Positions 44,480 to 56,689 of a stretch of DNA of 64,000 nt are shown here, in pieces. The notes under the pieces are model-generated. The model was not told the DNA's origin, did not search any database, and saw nothing but the letters and a program-made list of their open reading frames with translations. The position numbers and the translations under genes were made by a program. The stretch lies in assembly GCA_026874595.1 (NCBI GenBank), contig CM049313.1, positions 28,456,008 to 28,520,007 on the forward strand, given 5' to 3'. This DNA is from Sipunculus nudus. Taxonomy: Eukaryota > Annelida > Sipuncula > Golfingiida > Sipunculidae. The first letter of the stretch is position 1. Every line of letters starts with the position of its first letter.

Positions 44480-46340
44480 CACACCAAAGGGAGAGTGCGC
44501 GCTTTCGGTTTTTGAATAGGCGCTAACCGGTTCTTAAATTGTGCTTCTAAACGGGCTGACTCTACGGTCTGTGGCAGAGCATTCCACTCTATGATTGTGC
44601 GTGGACTTAACGAATATTTAAATTCTTCAGACTTGGCTCATATATTTGTATCTACACCTCGTGAGGGTCTTTTTGTAAATGTAATATTAATTGAAGCTGC
44701 CGGCAGCTTTACCGTTTTGTTAAGTATTTTGTACATCAATAGTAGCCTTTGATTTCGCCTCCTGACTTGTAAGGAATCTAACTTTAAATCATCGAGTATG
44801 GATAATATGAACTAGCCATGAATATGTAGATGTTATGTTATCCACGTGGCTGCTTGACGTGTATTCGCTCAAGTTTGTCCGAATTGCTTTCTTATGTGGG
44901 TCCCATATAGCTGAGGCATATTCCATGTCTGAGCGGACGAAAGAAATATATGCTAAATTTTTGCATGCCTTGGGGCCTCCCTTAGGTTCCGCCTAATGAA
45001 GCCCAATTTTCGAGCTTCTTCATTGGTTGCCTGGTCCACGTGCGTGGACCATTTTAGGTCTTGATTTAGATGCACTCCGTGGTATATTTCGCTTGTAACT
45101 GAAGATAATACAGTGCCACAGAGGTCATTGGAGTGTAAACGGCTCCTTGATGAGCGTGATACATGCATCATATAACACTTAGATGCATTGCATACCATGC
45201 CCCATGTAGTTTCCCATTCCTCCAGTCTACTGAGGTCCTGTTGCATCATCAGCAAATAGCCTTACGGTAGATCCGGGGTCTACCACTGATGGTAGGTCGA
45301 TCGTTTATGTGTAATAGAAATAGCAGAGGACTTAGTACCGTTGCGGTTCTCCTGATGTGACATCTGTATAACCTGAGTGTACACCACTGATGGTAGGTCA
45401 TTTATGTGTAATAGATAGCAGAGGACCTAGAACCGTTGCGGTTCTCCTGATGTGACATCTGTATAACCTGAGTGTACACCACTGATGGCAGGTCATTTAT
45501 GTGTAATAGATAGCAAAGGACCTAGTACCGTTGCGGTTCTCCTGATGTGACATCTGTATAACCTGAGTGTACACCACTGATGGTAGGTCATTAATGTGTA
45601 ATAGATAGCAGAGGACCTAGTACCGTTGCGGTTCTCCTGATGTGACATCTGTATAACCTGAGTGTACACCACTGATGGTAGGTCATTAATGTGTAATAGA
45701 TAGCAGAGGACTTAGTACCGTTGCGGTTCTCCTGATGTGACATCTGTATAACCTGAGTGTACACCACTGATGGTATGTCATTAATGTGTAATAGATAGCA
45801 GAGGACCTAGTACCGTTGCGGTTCTCCTGATGTGACATTTGTATAACCTGAGTGTACACCACTGATGGTAGGTCATTTATGTGTAATTGATAGCAGAGGA
45901 CCTAGTACCGTTGCGGTTCTCCTGATGTGACATCTGTATAACCTGAGTGTACACCACTGATAATAAGTCAATAATGTGTAATAGATAGCAGAGGACCTAG
46001 TACCGTTGCGGTTCTCCTGATGTGACATCTGTATAACCTGAGTGTACACCACTGATGGTAGGTCATTAATGTGTAATAGATAGCAGAGGACCTAGTACCG
46101 TTGCGGTTCTCCTGATGTGTCATCTGTATCACCTGAGTGTACACCATCACAAATTACGAGTTGTTGCCGGTGCGCGAGGAACGATCTTATCCATTTTAGT
46201 TTATTACCTTACTGTCCATATAGCCTGAGTTTATTTAAAAGACGTTTGTATGGCACTGTATCAAAAGCTGGACAGTCCAGTATCCGCTGTGTTAGGGTGG
46301 TCATCTGTGAATGCCGAGCTAAATTGTTTACTTAGTAACA
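44480..46340 (-). pseudogene. LINE reverse transcriptase C-terminal half, degenerate
   Basis: On the minus strand, from 46.3 kb down: an LDCPAFDTVPYKRLL-like RT phrase, then WIRSFLAHRQQLV and VHSGDTD. The SGEPQ-TVLGPLL and HINDLP motif region (expanded into the 95-bp array) is followed by FADDA at ~45258-45275. Then come LSRLEEWETTWGMVCNASKC, HGVHLNQDLKWSTHVD and LGFIRRNL (45255-44953). The typical end (MEYASAIWDPH-, RRRNQRLLLMYKIL-, PRTIIEWNALPQ-like phrases) runs to ~44.5 kb. It resembles CR1/Jockey-type elements. Multiple stops and a deletion after FADDA make it a relic. Confidence 0.75.
45276..46140 (-). repeat. 95-bp tandem array derived from LINE RT, nine copies
   Basis: 'accgttgcggttctcctgatg' starts at 45337, 45432, 45527, 45622, 45717, 45812, 45907, 46002 and 46097, an exact 95-bp spacing. 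Each unit, read on the minus strand, encodes parts of the RT motif region (SGEPQ, VLGPLL, HINDLPSVV) with the frame broken by one base. Copies are nearly identical. Confidence 0.95.
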
Positions 46341-46479
46341 CGGGTTTGGTATTTGCATGAGAGTATAGTTTGTTTCTATCTCTTTGTGCAGACACGCCCT
46401 GGCTGTCCTGTTTCTGACTGCGGATGTATCGCCAGAAGGATTTTTGGTATTGATTTCAGAAGTTTAATGTACATAATAA
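46341..46479. other. Segment between LINE fragment and resumed satellite
   Basis: Possibly the continuing LINE. No motif recognised. Confidence 0.35.
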
Positions 46480-46575
46480 GTCCAATACATTAATCAGTGT
46501 TAAATCCTGCACATTAACATACCATGGCATAAGCTTTTTTTCCTGTAGTACATGTATCACTGTAGTCAATGGCAC
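46480..46575. repeat. Resumed 65-bp satellite
   Basis: 'tcagtgttaaatcctgcacat', 'aacatacc' and 'cctgtagtacatgtatcac' match the array at 41915-43545, showing that the DNA between was inserted into or beside that array. Confidence 0.8.
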
Positions 46576-47150
46576 TAGGCCTATCTTCACTTGAAGCTTC
46601 ACTCTTGGTAATTTCAGTTTACACAACATTAAATTAGCAGAACCAGATTTTCAAACTCGCTTTGATTTCCTATAAGAGTGTCATTTTGTGTGTTTATAAC
46701 GACGTATGTGTACTTTATATGGGCCCCGACAAACCAAATTTTATGACAGTCTGGACTGTCCATTCCCGTTGACTGGTCGATTTTTCTTAACACGGCGGCT
46801 TTGTTCACGCTGGACGATTAGGCCCGTGATACACTCGGCCGCATTATTCTGTCCCAAGTTCATTCCTGTTGTAATTACTAAATGCGGATGCTGACGATTC
46901 CAGTGCTACTTTGAATGTCAGTTCAGTTTTCGCATAAGGCGTCTTTTGTATCTTTTCATGATTAATACAAATCATGAATCTTCTCGAAGCAAATCGTTTA
47001 ATGGGTAACGTATCGGCACGGGTCCTCTATATATAAGTTCCGTAATTTTAGCCACGAAACTGGATATAGGCCTACTCATGCAGGGTTTCTAACTGGGTTT
47101 TTTTCGCATACAGCTATTGAATTTAATTCTACCTATGATCACACTTGGTC
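46576..47150. other. No recognised gene
   Basis: Mixed composition with CpGs around 46730-46850. No convincing frame. Confidence 0.4.
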
Positions 47151-47369
47151 CAAGATGTTTGTGTCTCTTTACCAGTCCAACAAACTGTTCGTAAAATTAA
47201 ATATACTGCTCAGTATTTAAAATGTATTATATTGTGAAACTAGACAAGAACCCGTTGGAGTTGGATATGTACATTCAAAGCAGGCATACGATAATTTCCT
47301 TGATACGGATGAAAACAGGAATCCATTACTAAGAAAATATATTGCATTTTTATAATGTTACAGACGTTA

Positions 47370-47830
47370 TGTGAAGAACAAAGAGAAATTGTTTATTTTC
47401 GTAACTTTTTTCTTAAGTTTGGTCTTTAAGAAACCTCCTGTCGCAGGTTTTGTCATGTAGAGGTAGAAAGTATAAAACACTTATTTTGTTATTGTAATCG
47501 TGTTGAGAAGTGTTGGCATACAATAGGAACTTTCTATGGTTACCAGTCAGTTTATTTACAGAAAAAAATCATTTTGGGAATATCTGAAAGGAATAAAATA
47601 ATGGAAAATAAAATACTCATACATGCATAAGGTTTTATTCATAGAAGTAAAAAGTCTGTATGCTCAAATTAAGCTCAGATTGTTATATATTACATGGAAT
47701 TTCAAAAGAAGACTGAATGTGCGAATAAACTTGAAAAGACCCATAAATGTGGCAAAGGATAAGAGAAATGTAACAAAGACCTGTCTATACCACAGTTAGT
47801 GTTTAAATATGAATGTAATACTTGATAAAG
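47370..47830 (+). pseudogene. Possible LINE C-terminal zinc-knuckle tail
   Basis: In plus-strand fragments, VE(S/x)IKHLFCYC....CWHTI has the spacing of the Glu-x-x-x-His-Leu-Phe...Cys...Trp tail found at the C-terminus of several LINE ORF2 proteins. Lys-rich tails follow. Stops interrupt it. The call rests on this one motif. Confidence 0.35.
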
Positions 47831-47899
47831 CTAAAAAGTTCCATATGAGACTGTATAGCTTTACATTACCAGCATTTAAATTAAGATTAAAATTATGGG

Positions 47900-49600
47900 A
47901 AAAGGTCAAGCAATTAAATATAATGTTAAATTGCACATACACGCACGTATATAATTCTAGATTTAGCATTGTATTGTATGTTCATCTGTATTGATTATTG
48001 CATATTGTCTTGTATCATGTATGCTTTATTTGTCTGCATTGTATTATATGTTAATCAAAAGATGAAAAATATCTACGCGAGTTCTCATTATGCGTTTTTC
48101 CGGAGGATCGTTTGGTGTACGGTTTGACGTTTATGCTTATTTTCCTTTTTTTATCATACGAAAATTACCATGATGTTTTTATTATTCAAATACAAAAATA
48201 ACAATATTTCCTTGAACGGGAATAAAAATCAGCTGCAGCACACCTAAAAACATATTATTAATATATTAATAAACCATGTTATCAAATGTTATAAAAATAA
48301 TCATTTAAATAGGTAATTTCTTTAAATATTAAAAAAAAACAACAATTAAAACCATAAGATGAGATTCTTGACAAAAAAAGGCCGCTGTCTGGAAGTTCAG
48401 GTTGCCCATAGTGGAGTCTTACTGACCATGAAGAAGGCCTTAGCATGTGATGCAAACATATTGTGATGTTTGTATCACCATTTGCGGGAAGGTGTGGCAA
48501 AAATTGATCTTATCCACTAATCAACCAAGCGCCCCCTAGAACGAGTGCCCTGATTATTATCTTTTAGACATGGGATGCCTTCTTACTGTAATGCCTCATT
48601 AAAGAGGCATTCAAGTCTTTCGTGATAGGTTTGTGAGCGCACATGCATGGTATAATTTAGGGCTCTCCCAGTTTTACGTCATAAAGTGGTATCCCCTGTG
48701 CGTTTACCGGATGCGTTCATCCCAAACATCGAGCAGTGTTCAATATCTGTGATATGCGGATCCGTTACTCGCAGCTGATAATTGTTGCCGGAGGTATGTG
48801 TCATGTACAACTGAAATATGTGTCCAATATTGTTAAGGCGGATGCGATGACCGGGTGCGTTAATCGGCTGCGATAAACGCTAGTATGTGTCACATTGGTG
48901 ATACCTGAACTTAAGATTCTTTATTTGAAAGTAAATAATACCAAATATATTGGTCAGCAATCTACATGGTTTGAAAAATTTAAACTTTTTTTTTCATTTT
49001 AAGCACTAGAGAGGGTTCAAGTACTTTAAGACACAGAGCCCCCCCCCCCCCCCCGATTAATAATGGTCCACTCCTTTTAAAGGGACATAATCAGGATAAA
49101 TATTATTCCTATTCTTCTTTCACACTATCAGTTGTATTTTGCTTTTTACAAAAGTTTCCCAGCAAAACAACCCCAGCACAAAGTCTCATTCATCCCATAC
49201 GACTGTTTTACACCTTGTTTTAGCCTTCGTGTTGGTAAACATAATCTGGGGGGCAGCACGCGGTTTTTCAGTCAGCGGGAACATTATTTTATTTTTTGGG
49301 CCTTGTCAGTCAGGGCATCTAATGATTGACATGTGTTGTGGTTCCGCGATGCACACGGCCTCATGCGCTGTGTTCATGTTGAATCCTGCGGTCGCGCCCG
49401 TTTAACACTCGTTTACAGGAGTAAGCGAACGGTTTCAAGGCAATATTTTGGCAGGTACTGATTTGTTTGTAAGGAAGAAGCTATTTTTTCGTGTTAACTC
49501 AACTTGCTTCATAGGTGCTTAGGCCACTTTAAGTGTAATATTTTGCATCAATTTGAAATAACTGATTGTCCGTTATTGTCAAACCACCACATTTTGGAAA
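47900..49600. other. No recognised gene; C homopolymer at 49031-49054
   Basis: 48540-48900 contains several CpG-bearing phrases (gatgcg, gcgtttaccgg) but no open frame. 49132-49405 has overlapping short frames of uncertain meaning. Confidence 0.4.
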
Positions 49601-50015
49601 AAGAGAGCTTTAAACGTTAGATGGCGCCAGAGTGCATTTGCCGCGCATTTTGGGATTAAGCCCACAGGACTGAGCCGCCAGTAAAACCCAGACAGGGGGT
49701 GTAATGTGGCCACTACTGAGAAAGACCTGGCAGGCTCAGGAAGCAGATAGCGCATGCAGCATGTGAGCATGAAGCAGCCCGGCAGAGCACAAACAGTAAT
49801 AGCCGGCATCGCGCCTGGAAGGCTGGCATATCGGATAACACAGCATCGCCTGTGAAAATATCAGGCCAGTCGTACACACACGGCCTCAACTCGGCAGCAC
49901 TTCCTTCACTTAACCAACGCCAATGCTATACCTGCATTTTCGTCACTGTTCTCTGCAGTAGGAGCATTTTCGTCACTGTTCTCTGCAGTAGGAGCTACTT
50001 GAATAATTCGACATC
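49600..50015 (+). promoter_or_regulatory. Candidate promoter/5'UTR of the 50.0 kb exon
   Basis: This is the most GC- and CpG-rich non-repeat stretch nearby (ggcgcc at 49622, several gcgc). It directly precedes a good ATG. A 30-bp direct duplication (units at 49934 and 49964, 'gcattttcgtcactgttctc') lies just upstream. No TATA box is evident. The assignment is contextual. Confidence 0.35.
49934..49993 (+). repeat. 30-bp direct duplication, two copies
   Basis: Perfect or nearly perfect tandem copies in the candidate 5' leader of the next exon. Confidence 0.9.
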
Positions 50016-50215
50016 ATGTTATCGCTAGCACAAAATTTAATGAAATCAAGGAGTAAGGACCAGGAGAGTCAAATCAAACCCATTACAGTGGTGTTCTGGT
50101 CGGACTTCATGAATAACCCCTCGGTCATGTACGGACTTTTTGCCCCCACACCGAGGAAGCTGGATTATGACTCGGACAAAGTAAAGGTGATGGGAACCAA
50201 GCACGGCATGATCAA
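50016..50215 (+). CDS. Candidate host gene first coding exon, unknown protein
   Basis: ATG at 50016 opens ~66 codons with balanced, non-repetitive composition, ending ATCAA|GTAAGTC, a near-consensus 5' splice site; the in-frame TAA overlaps the donor. The encoded start is a mildly basic helix (LAQNLMKSRSK), then ITVVFWSDFMNNPS and APTPRKLDYDSDKVKVMG. I do not recognise the family and see no signal peptide or transmembrane segment. The preceding ~400 bp is CpG-rich. I could not find exon 2 within the window, so the intron may be long or cross the downstream repeats. Confidence 0.5.
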
Positions 50216-50219
50216 GTAA

Positions 50220-50552
50220 GTCGCCGTGGGCCGTTTAACGGTTCATTACATCAGAACCTCAGTTTTAATTTGTTCATGTTTTTGTCTGATGAATGAAAAA
50301 AAATGAGCAAACACTCTTAACGCGAACCACGTACAGGTAAAAGTACAAACTAACACAATAATGAATATGGACAATTTCTCACATTGGCAGAGTAAAAAAT
50401 ATTATAGAGGCAAAATATTAAAAAGAGGATCAAAATGTTTTCTTAATTGTAGACATAAAGGCATAAAATGTTCACCAATAACAATGTTCTCAGCTAATAT
50501 CATTAATACACACGCATGCACATATTTATAACAGGCACACGCACCCTCACAA

Positions 50553-50605
<53 letters not shown>

Positions 50606-52580
50606 CATATATATACAGTATTTCTTCCTTCCGTTCCACCTTCTTTAACAATCAGACACCTTACTATTTGATATATCCGGGTAAATTATCAGAAAAAGGC
50701 TGTTACAGTAGTTTGGCCCTCTGTCGGCTTGCACTGGTCCAGGAGAATTCATACCGGCGCAGCAGCTATACGGAGCTCATTACACGCAGCTCAACCAACC
50801 TGAACACAGGTTTAAGGCAACAGATAGGCCGTCTCTTCCTCTTAAAGGGACCAATTCACATGCCAGGAATGTTCTGCATACAGGAAGTATAATGATTTCA
50901 TCTTCAAAATAAAATTAAATTTGCCAATATTTTGTTCCAACACCGTTTGTTTCCCCAGTATTCTCCTTATTTGGAAGTTGTCGCGCTTACACGTGATCGG
51001 ACCTCTGTTCACACAGTCTTGGTATATCAAACAGAGACACGTGGATTGTGTTTACTAACACACATAATGATAACAACATATAAACGCGTGAACTGGACAT
51101 AACAAGTCCGTTTGCCGCAAAGGTTTTGCTGAGAAACTTTTTAGCCATGAATACACGAATACATATTGGACTGGTAAGCCTAACTTGAGTAATGATAAGG
51201 CCATACGAGGGAACGTACTGCAACGGTCATACATCCTATTGCATTAATATCGTGGTAAATAGCCAATAATCTTAATATTTGGCTACGGGTGATGAAATAA
51301 CACAAAATAATACATGTGAATTCACAAACCAAACTGAAAATCTGTCTCTCTGGTAACGAGTCATTTCCTGGATCGCGTACACGTTGGCTCTCGTCCAGTA
51401 CCCGTGCGAGCCATACTTGTATTCATGCAGTCAGAAATTAAACAGGTTTGCAGATTGATTCTCCAATAAGAGAGAATTTTTCTAGCAAATGATAAGTGTT
51501 GTTAGAAAGTATAGTAAACAAAGCAAACGATTGGCCTGGTTTCTGTCAAGTGATAGCGTAAACGTAGGCTATGAGGCTTCGTCAAAAATGATAAATATGT
51601 GCAAGCTCATAGAGCGTTACTGTGCGATCCTCGACGCAGGATGTAAAGGCACTCTGACGTTAGCACGCTGCTCGTAGACTCTCTAATATCAGAGGGCCTT
51701 AATGGAGCTAGGAAAGTTTTATGGACTTTAAAGAGTAAAGAGAATATATATGCAAACCCGGAGTCTTTAAATTACTGTTTGGGAAGTATATGTCATGGCA
51801 TGTTATGTGTTAAGTTCAGTATATTAGGGTATCTTTCTTTGACAGCAGTGATGATTAACCATATGTATTTTGCTACCATATTATTTTTTTTTTTGCAGGA
51901 AATAGTAATATCACTACAATAAATATCAAGATGAGATGGAGAACAAATTAGTGGGTTGCATTGTTTTCAATAATACCTACTCAAAACCCAGTGTCAAAAC
52001 CCAGAGGCGTAAAAAAATTATATAACACTGGCCGTTCATTATTTTGCGCTTCTTGTAGACCAGTTTAGCTTCATCCCAAATAAGATGCATAAATATAACG
52101 AAGACTGGCTAAACTATTTTAATATAAAACACTTCATTCGTGACAAGTGAATATTTTGATGCACTGGCTATAGGAATAACATCTCTAATGATAATTTGTA
52201 AATTTATTGCTTTCTGCCTTGATACACAATCGAAGATGCTGACAGGCATCGCTGTGATAGCCCCTTTGAAAAATAATTTGAAATGTCTCTAGAATGTTTG
52301 AGAACTAAGGAAAATGACCTTTCTTAGGACAACCTTTACATTGTTCCCGACAGTTCAAGACCAACAAACGTGCACATCCGACGCGTGGCCACAGAGGAGT
52401 TCCGTTACAAAAGTCCAGTCAGATTTTAATATAGATGCATCGTTGGTCAGTTAGTTATTAATTTAAGAAATAAATCAGTCATGTACTCGTATATTTCAAA
52501 GAAGGGTTGACAACCCAGATTAAGTATATTAGCGTGGCTTATAAGCACATTGATGCTCGTTGACAAAAAATGGAAGCTTG
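50220..52580. other. Presumed intron or intergenic, no exon recognised
   Basis: Contains a (TA)n/(CA)n tract at 50540-50615. Open frames at 50668-50892, 50987-51223 and 51489-51677 lack supporting splice or family evidence. Confidence 0.4.
50540..50615. repeat. (CA)n(TA)n microsatellite
   Basis: cacacacaca followed by about 20 TA units. Confidence 0.95.
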
Positions 52581-52639
52581 TTTGTATCAAAAGCGGTTTC
52601 ATCAATATTATTCTTGGGTCTTCCATCGGCCCGTGTAAT

Positions 52640-52765
52640 TATGTGTATTGTTACGAGGACAAATAAATGAGGGGAAAATCTTGGGCCAATCCGGGAGTCA
52701 AACCCATAAATGTGGCGCGTCCGGCGTACCAACCGCTTCGCTAGCAAAGCAAGCTTCACTAGCGA
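52640..52765 (-). repeat. tRNA-derived SINE head
   Basis: On the minus strand GAAGCGGTTGGTACGCCGGA resembles box A, and GGGTTTGACTCCCGG resembles box B, ~35 nt apart. The tail runs into AT-rich sequence. It is not a functional tRNA. Confidence 0.55.
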
Positions 52766-52829
52766 GACAGTTCGGTCCGCTTTTATGTCACCCCGTAACA
52801 GTATGTGATCAAGAAAATATCAACCATTG

Positions 52830-54745
52830 GCTTCAATGCATAGACACGTACCCGGTCAACATAAAGATCCATCATTAGCTACAATGTATGGATACGTACC
52901 CGGTCAACATAAAGATCCACCAATGGCTACCAAAGATGGACACGTACCCGGTCAAAATAAGATCCACTGTGCATTGGCTACAGTGTATGTATGGACACGT
53001 ACCAGGTCAAAATAGTTCCAAAACGCATTGGCTGCAGTGTATGGACACGTACCATGACATAATAAAGATCCACCAATGTCTACAAGTAACAGGTCAAAAT
53101 AAAGATCCACCATTGGCTACAGCGTATGGACACATGCCCGGTCAAAATAAAGATCCTTTATGTATTGGCTACAGTGTATAGACATGTACCTGGTCTAAAC
53201 AAAGATCCACCTTTGGCTACACTGTACCTATGAACACGGACCCGGTCAAAAATTTAAGGATCCACCACTGGCTACAGTTTAAGGACTCGGTCAAAATAAA
53301 GATCTTTTGTGTATTGGCTACAGTGTATAGACATGTACCTGGTCAAAATAAAGATCGATCATTGGCTTCACTGTATGGACTCGGTCAAAATAAAGATCCT
53401 TTATGCATTGGCTAAAGTGTATAAACATGAACCTGGTCAGAACAAAGATCCACCATTGGCTGTAGTGTATAGACACGTCCCAGTTCCAGGTCAAAATAGA
53501 TCCACTATGCACTGCCTGCAGTGTATGGACACGTACCATGTCAAAATAAAGATCCACCATTCGCTACAGCGTATGGACACATGCCCGGTCAAAATAAAGA
53601 TCTTTTGTGTATTGGCTACAGAGTATAGACATGTACCTGGTCAAAACAGAGATCAACCATTGGCTACATTGTACCTATGATCACGGACCCGGTAAAAAAA
53701 AATTTAAGGATCCACCATTGGCTACAGTTTCAGGACTCGGTCAAAATAAAGATCCTTTATGCATTGGCTAAAGTGTATAGACATGAACCTGGTCAAAACA
53801 AAGATCCACCATTGGCTATACTGTATGGACACGTACCAAGTCAAAATAGACCCACTTTGCTTGAGCTACAGTGTATGGACACGTACCAGGTCAAAATAAA
53901 GATCAGTCATTGGCTTCACTGTATGGACACGTACCACGTTAAAATAAACATCCACCATTGGCTACAGTTTCAGGACTAGGTCAAAATAAAGATCCTTTAT
54001 GCATTGGCTAAAGTGTATAGGCATGAACCTGGTCAGAACAAAGATCCACCTTTTGCTATAGTGTATGGACACGTACCAAGTCAAAATACATCCACTTTGC
54101 TTGAGCTACAGTGTATGGACACGACCCGGTCAAAATAAAGATCAACCATAGGCTACAGTGTATGGACACTTACCCGGTCAATATAAAGATCCGCCATTGG
54201 CTACAGTTTGTGGAGACGTAACCGGTCGAAATGAAAAGATCCACCATTGGCTTTAGTGTATGGACACGTACTCAGTCAAAAAAGATATCCACCATTGGCT
54301 ACAGTGTATGGACACGGACCCGGTAAAACCTTAAAAGATCCATCATAGGCTATAGTGTATGAGCAAGTAACAGGTCGAAATAAAGTTCCACCATTGGTTA
54401 CAGCGTATGGACATGTACCCGGCCAAAATAAGATCCACTATGCATTGGCTATAGAGGGTATGGACACGTACCAAGTTAAAATAATGATCGACCATTGGCT
54501 ACAGCGTATGGACAAATGCCCGGTCAAAATAAAGATCCTTTATGTATTGGCTACAGTGTAAAGACGTACCTACTCAAAACAAAGATCCACCATTGGCTAC
54601 AGTGTACGTTTGGACACGGGCCCGGTCAAAAATTAAAGGATCCACCATTGGCTACAGTTTATGGACACGTACAGGTCAAAATAAAGATCTATGATCTACC
54701 ATATGGACACGTACCCGGTCAAATAAGATCCACTATGCATTGGCT
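52830..54745 (+). repeat. Minisatellite, ~48-57-bp units, about 37 copies
   Basis: The core unit is 'ggacacgtacccggtcaaaa' + 'taaagatccaccattggcta' + 'cagtgtat'. Many units are a multiple of 3 long, so open frames of the form DTYPVKIKIHHWLQ persist for ~100 codons in several places. Different units are open in different frames and truncated units break them, so they are not genes. Confidence 0.93.
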
Positions 54746-54754
54746 TATCAAGAT

Positions 54755-54990
54755 ACTTGAGGTTTTGTATATTCTAGGGGGTCCTTACGAGCCCTATAGC
54801 TCGGAGGATATAGGTCACAGTGACCAAATTTCAGGTTTCTAAAGTGATTTTTTTATTAACCTACCTGGATATTCAGTAACAAATTTCTAGGGTTAGCGGT
54901 TACGATTTGTGACCTGATAACAGACAGCCGGACGACGGAATAGGCGCCATTCCTATACCTCAGTTGACTTTCAGTCAACTTAGCTAAAAA
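54755..54990 (-). repeat. Dispersed repeat family A, inverse copy
   Basis: Reverse complement of the 'accccc(t/c)agaata', 'gaaattaggtc' and 'gttacgatttgtg' landmarks, ending in a 'cagttgactttcagtcaac' hairpin head. Confidence 0.75.
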
Positions 54991-55661
54991 TGAAAAAATA
55001 CCAAAATATAAACTGATCATATGACCTGATGGTATACCAAGCCATTATATGCTATTATGTATAAGATTTTTTAGGGTAAAGGAATTCACTTCTTGGTGGT
55101 TTAGAAGGGGGTTAAACATGATATACCTCTTTACAGGGGCCTGTGTGCGTTTTGAGGGATTCAAAGGAAAATGCGCCCCCAATAATTATTATGACCGTGA
55201 TCGACATTTCTTTCTTTTTCTGTGTGGAAATATTATTTGTACCAATAAGTGACCAAGCAAGCATTCATATTTCCGGGAACTGACCTTATGGACCGTACAG
55301 TCAACTATTACTGCTAAACGAATCGAGGTATGTCTATAGACATGTTACCAGCTTCACTTTCAGCCTTTCACTAATTGCAACCCATGTAGATTTCTAAATT
55401 TTGCAACAGAAACAATAATTTTACTACAGTTAATCGGTTAAGTCACGATTGAAAAATATATCGAAAAATATCGATAAATGACAACGCTATCACAATATGC
55501 AATATGCGAATCGCCGAATCGCGACGTACCGATATATTGACATTTTCGCCTGGTTTTCACACGTTATTTTTCTCTATTCCTGACACCGTCAAATGACAGC
55601 AGTCGTATCAGTTTCTCAGCTGTAACTTCATTTAGTGTCCTGAATCTTCATATATATGTCT
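54991..55661. other. No recognised gene
   Basis: 55430-55540 has several cgat/cgaa motifs. Otherwise AT-rich. Confidence 0.4.
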
Positions 55662-56518
55662 AGGCCCAGATCCTGATCTGGGCCAATTCCCGATTGGTCC
55701 AGACCAAATCCCGATTCAGTCCGGCCTAAATCCCTTTCTTTAATTAATAACATTAAACAAAGAGTATGACATCCTGTCTAATCAGGTGAAGTTAATGGCT
55801 ACCTATACCTCTGATCCAGCTCATAACTGTATCTACTTGCTAACTTTATGTTCACAAGGCTCTTTTTAATTATCAAATCAATGTAAATTTTTTTTATATT
55901 TATAAAATATTTTTGTTTATTTTAAATACAGAATTTATTTTGATTCATACATACATGATGCATGTAGGTAATACAAGCGAGAAAAAAAGTTTTATTCAAT
56001 AAGTTTAACATATTGCAAACTTTTTACAAAGGTTAATTTGTGCCACAAAAATCAGTAGTGTAGTTTTATTCCATTAATTAATACATACCAGCTTTCAGTA
56101 CTACTAATATTAATTTGTTCAACTAACTCTTTGTATTTGAAGTTTGGCATGACATAAATAAAATCTTGTCATAAGGATACAGACTTAAGTTTATGAGTTG
56201 GCTGAACTAAGGTGAATTTTTCTTAATTTAATCATAAGTATGTGCTGAAGGCATTATTTTTTATTATGTCAACTCGGTTTGAATCAGGACCAGATTCTGA
56301 TCGGGGTTTGGACTTGTCAGATTCCCGATCGGGATTTAATCTGGACCAATCGGGAATTGGTCTGGACCAATCGCCGATTGATCTGGACCTTATCCCGATA
56401 GGGATTCAGTCCGGCCTAAATCCCGATATGGATATGGTCTAGCCATTGTCCAGCCAAAATCCCGATCGGGATTTGGTCTGAACCTATCTCCTATTGGTCC
56501 AGATCGGGATCTGGACCT
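55662..56518. mobile_element. MITE-like element of palindromic GATCGGG repeats
   Basis: The left end AGGCCCAGATCCTGATC and the reverse complement of the right end AGGTCCAGATCCCGATC agree at 15 of 17 positions. The left subterminal block is ~75 bp and the right one ~240 bp, both of tandem 'cccgatcgggatttggtctgg'-type units that are near-perfect palindromes. The AT-rich middle (55745-56260) has no gene. No clear target duplication. Any open frame at the right end (56242-56442) reflects the repeat. Confidence 0.6.
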
Positions 56519-56689
56519 TGACATATATACATCAATTGTGACTGGTTTTATTAGTTCTTGATGATTGGTGTCGCCACCTGTATCATTTCTATTTTTCAAG
56601 CATTTTCTTCTATTATTGAGACGGTCACATTACAGCAGTCATATATGTTTCTCAGTTGTGGTTCCATCTAGTGTCCTGAGGCATCATAC

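Noticed and set aside
52640-52765. Functional tRNA gene
   Set aside because: Box A and B are recognisable, but no cloverleaf closes; a SINE head is the better reading. The same applies to 10545-10606 and 63612-63672.
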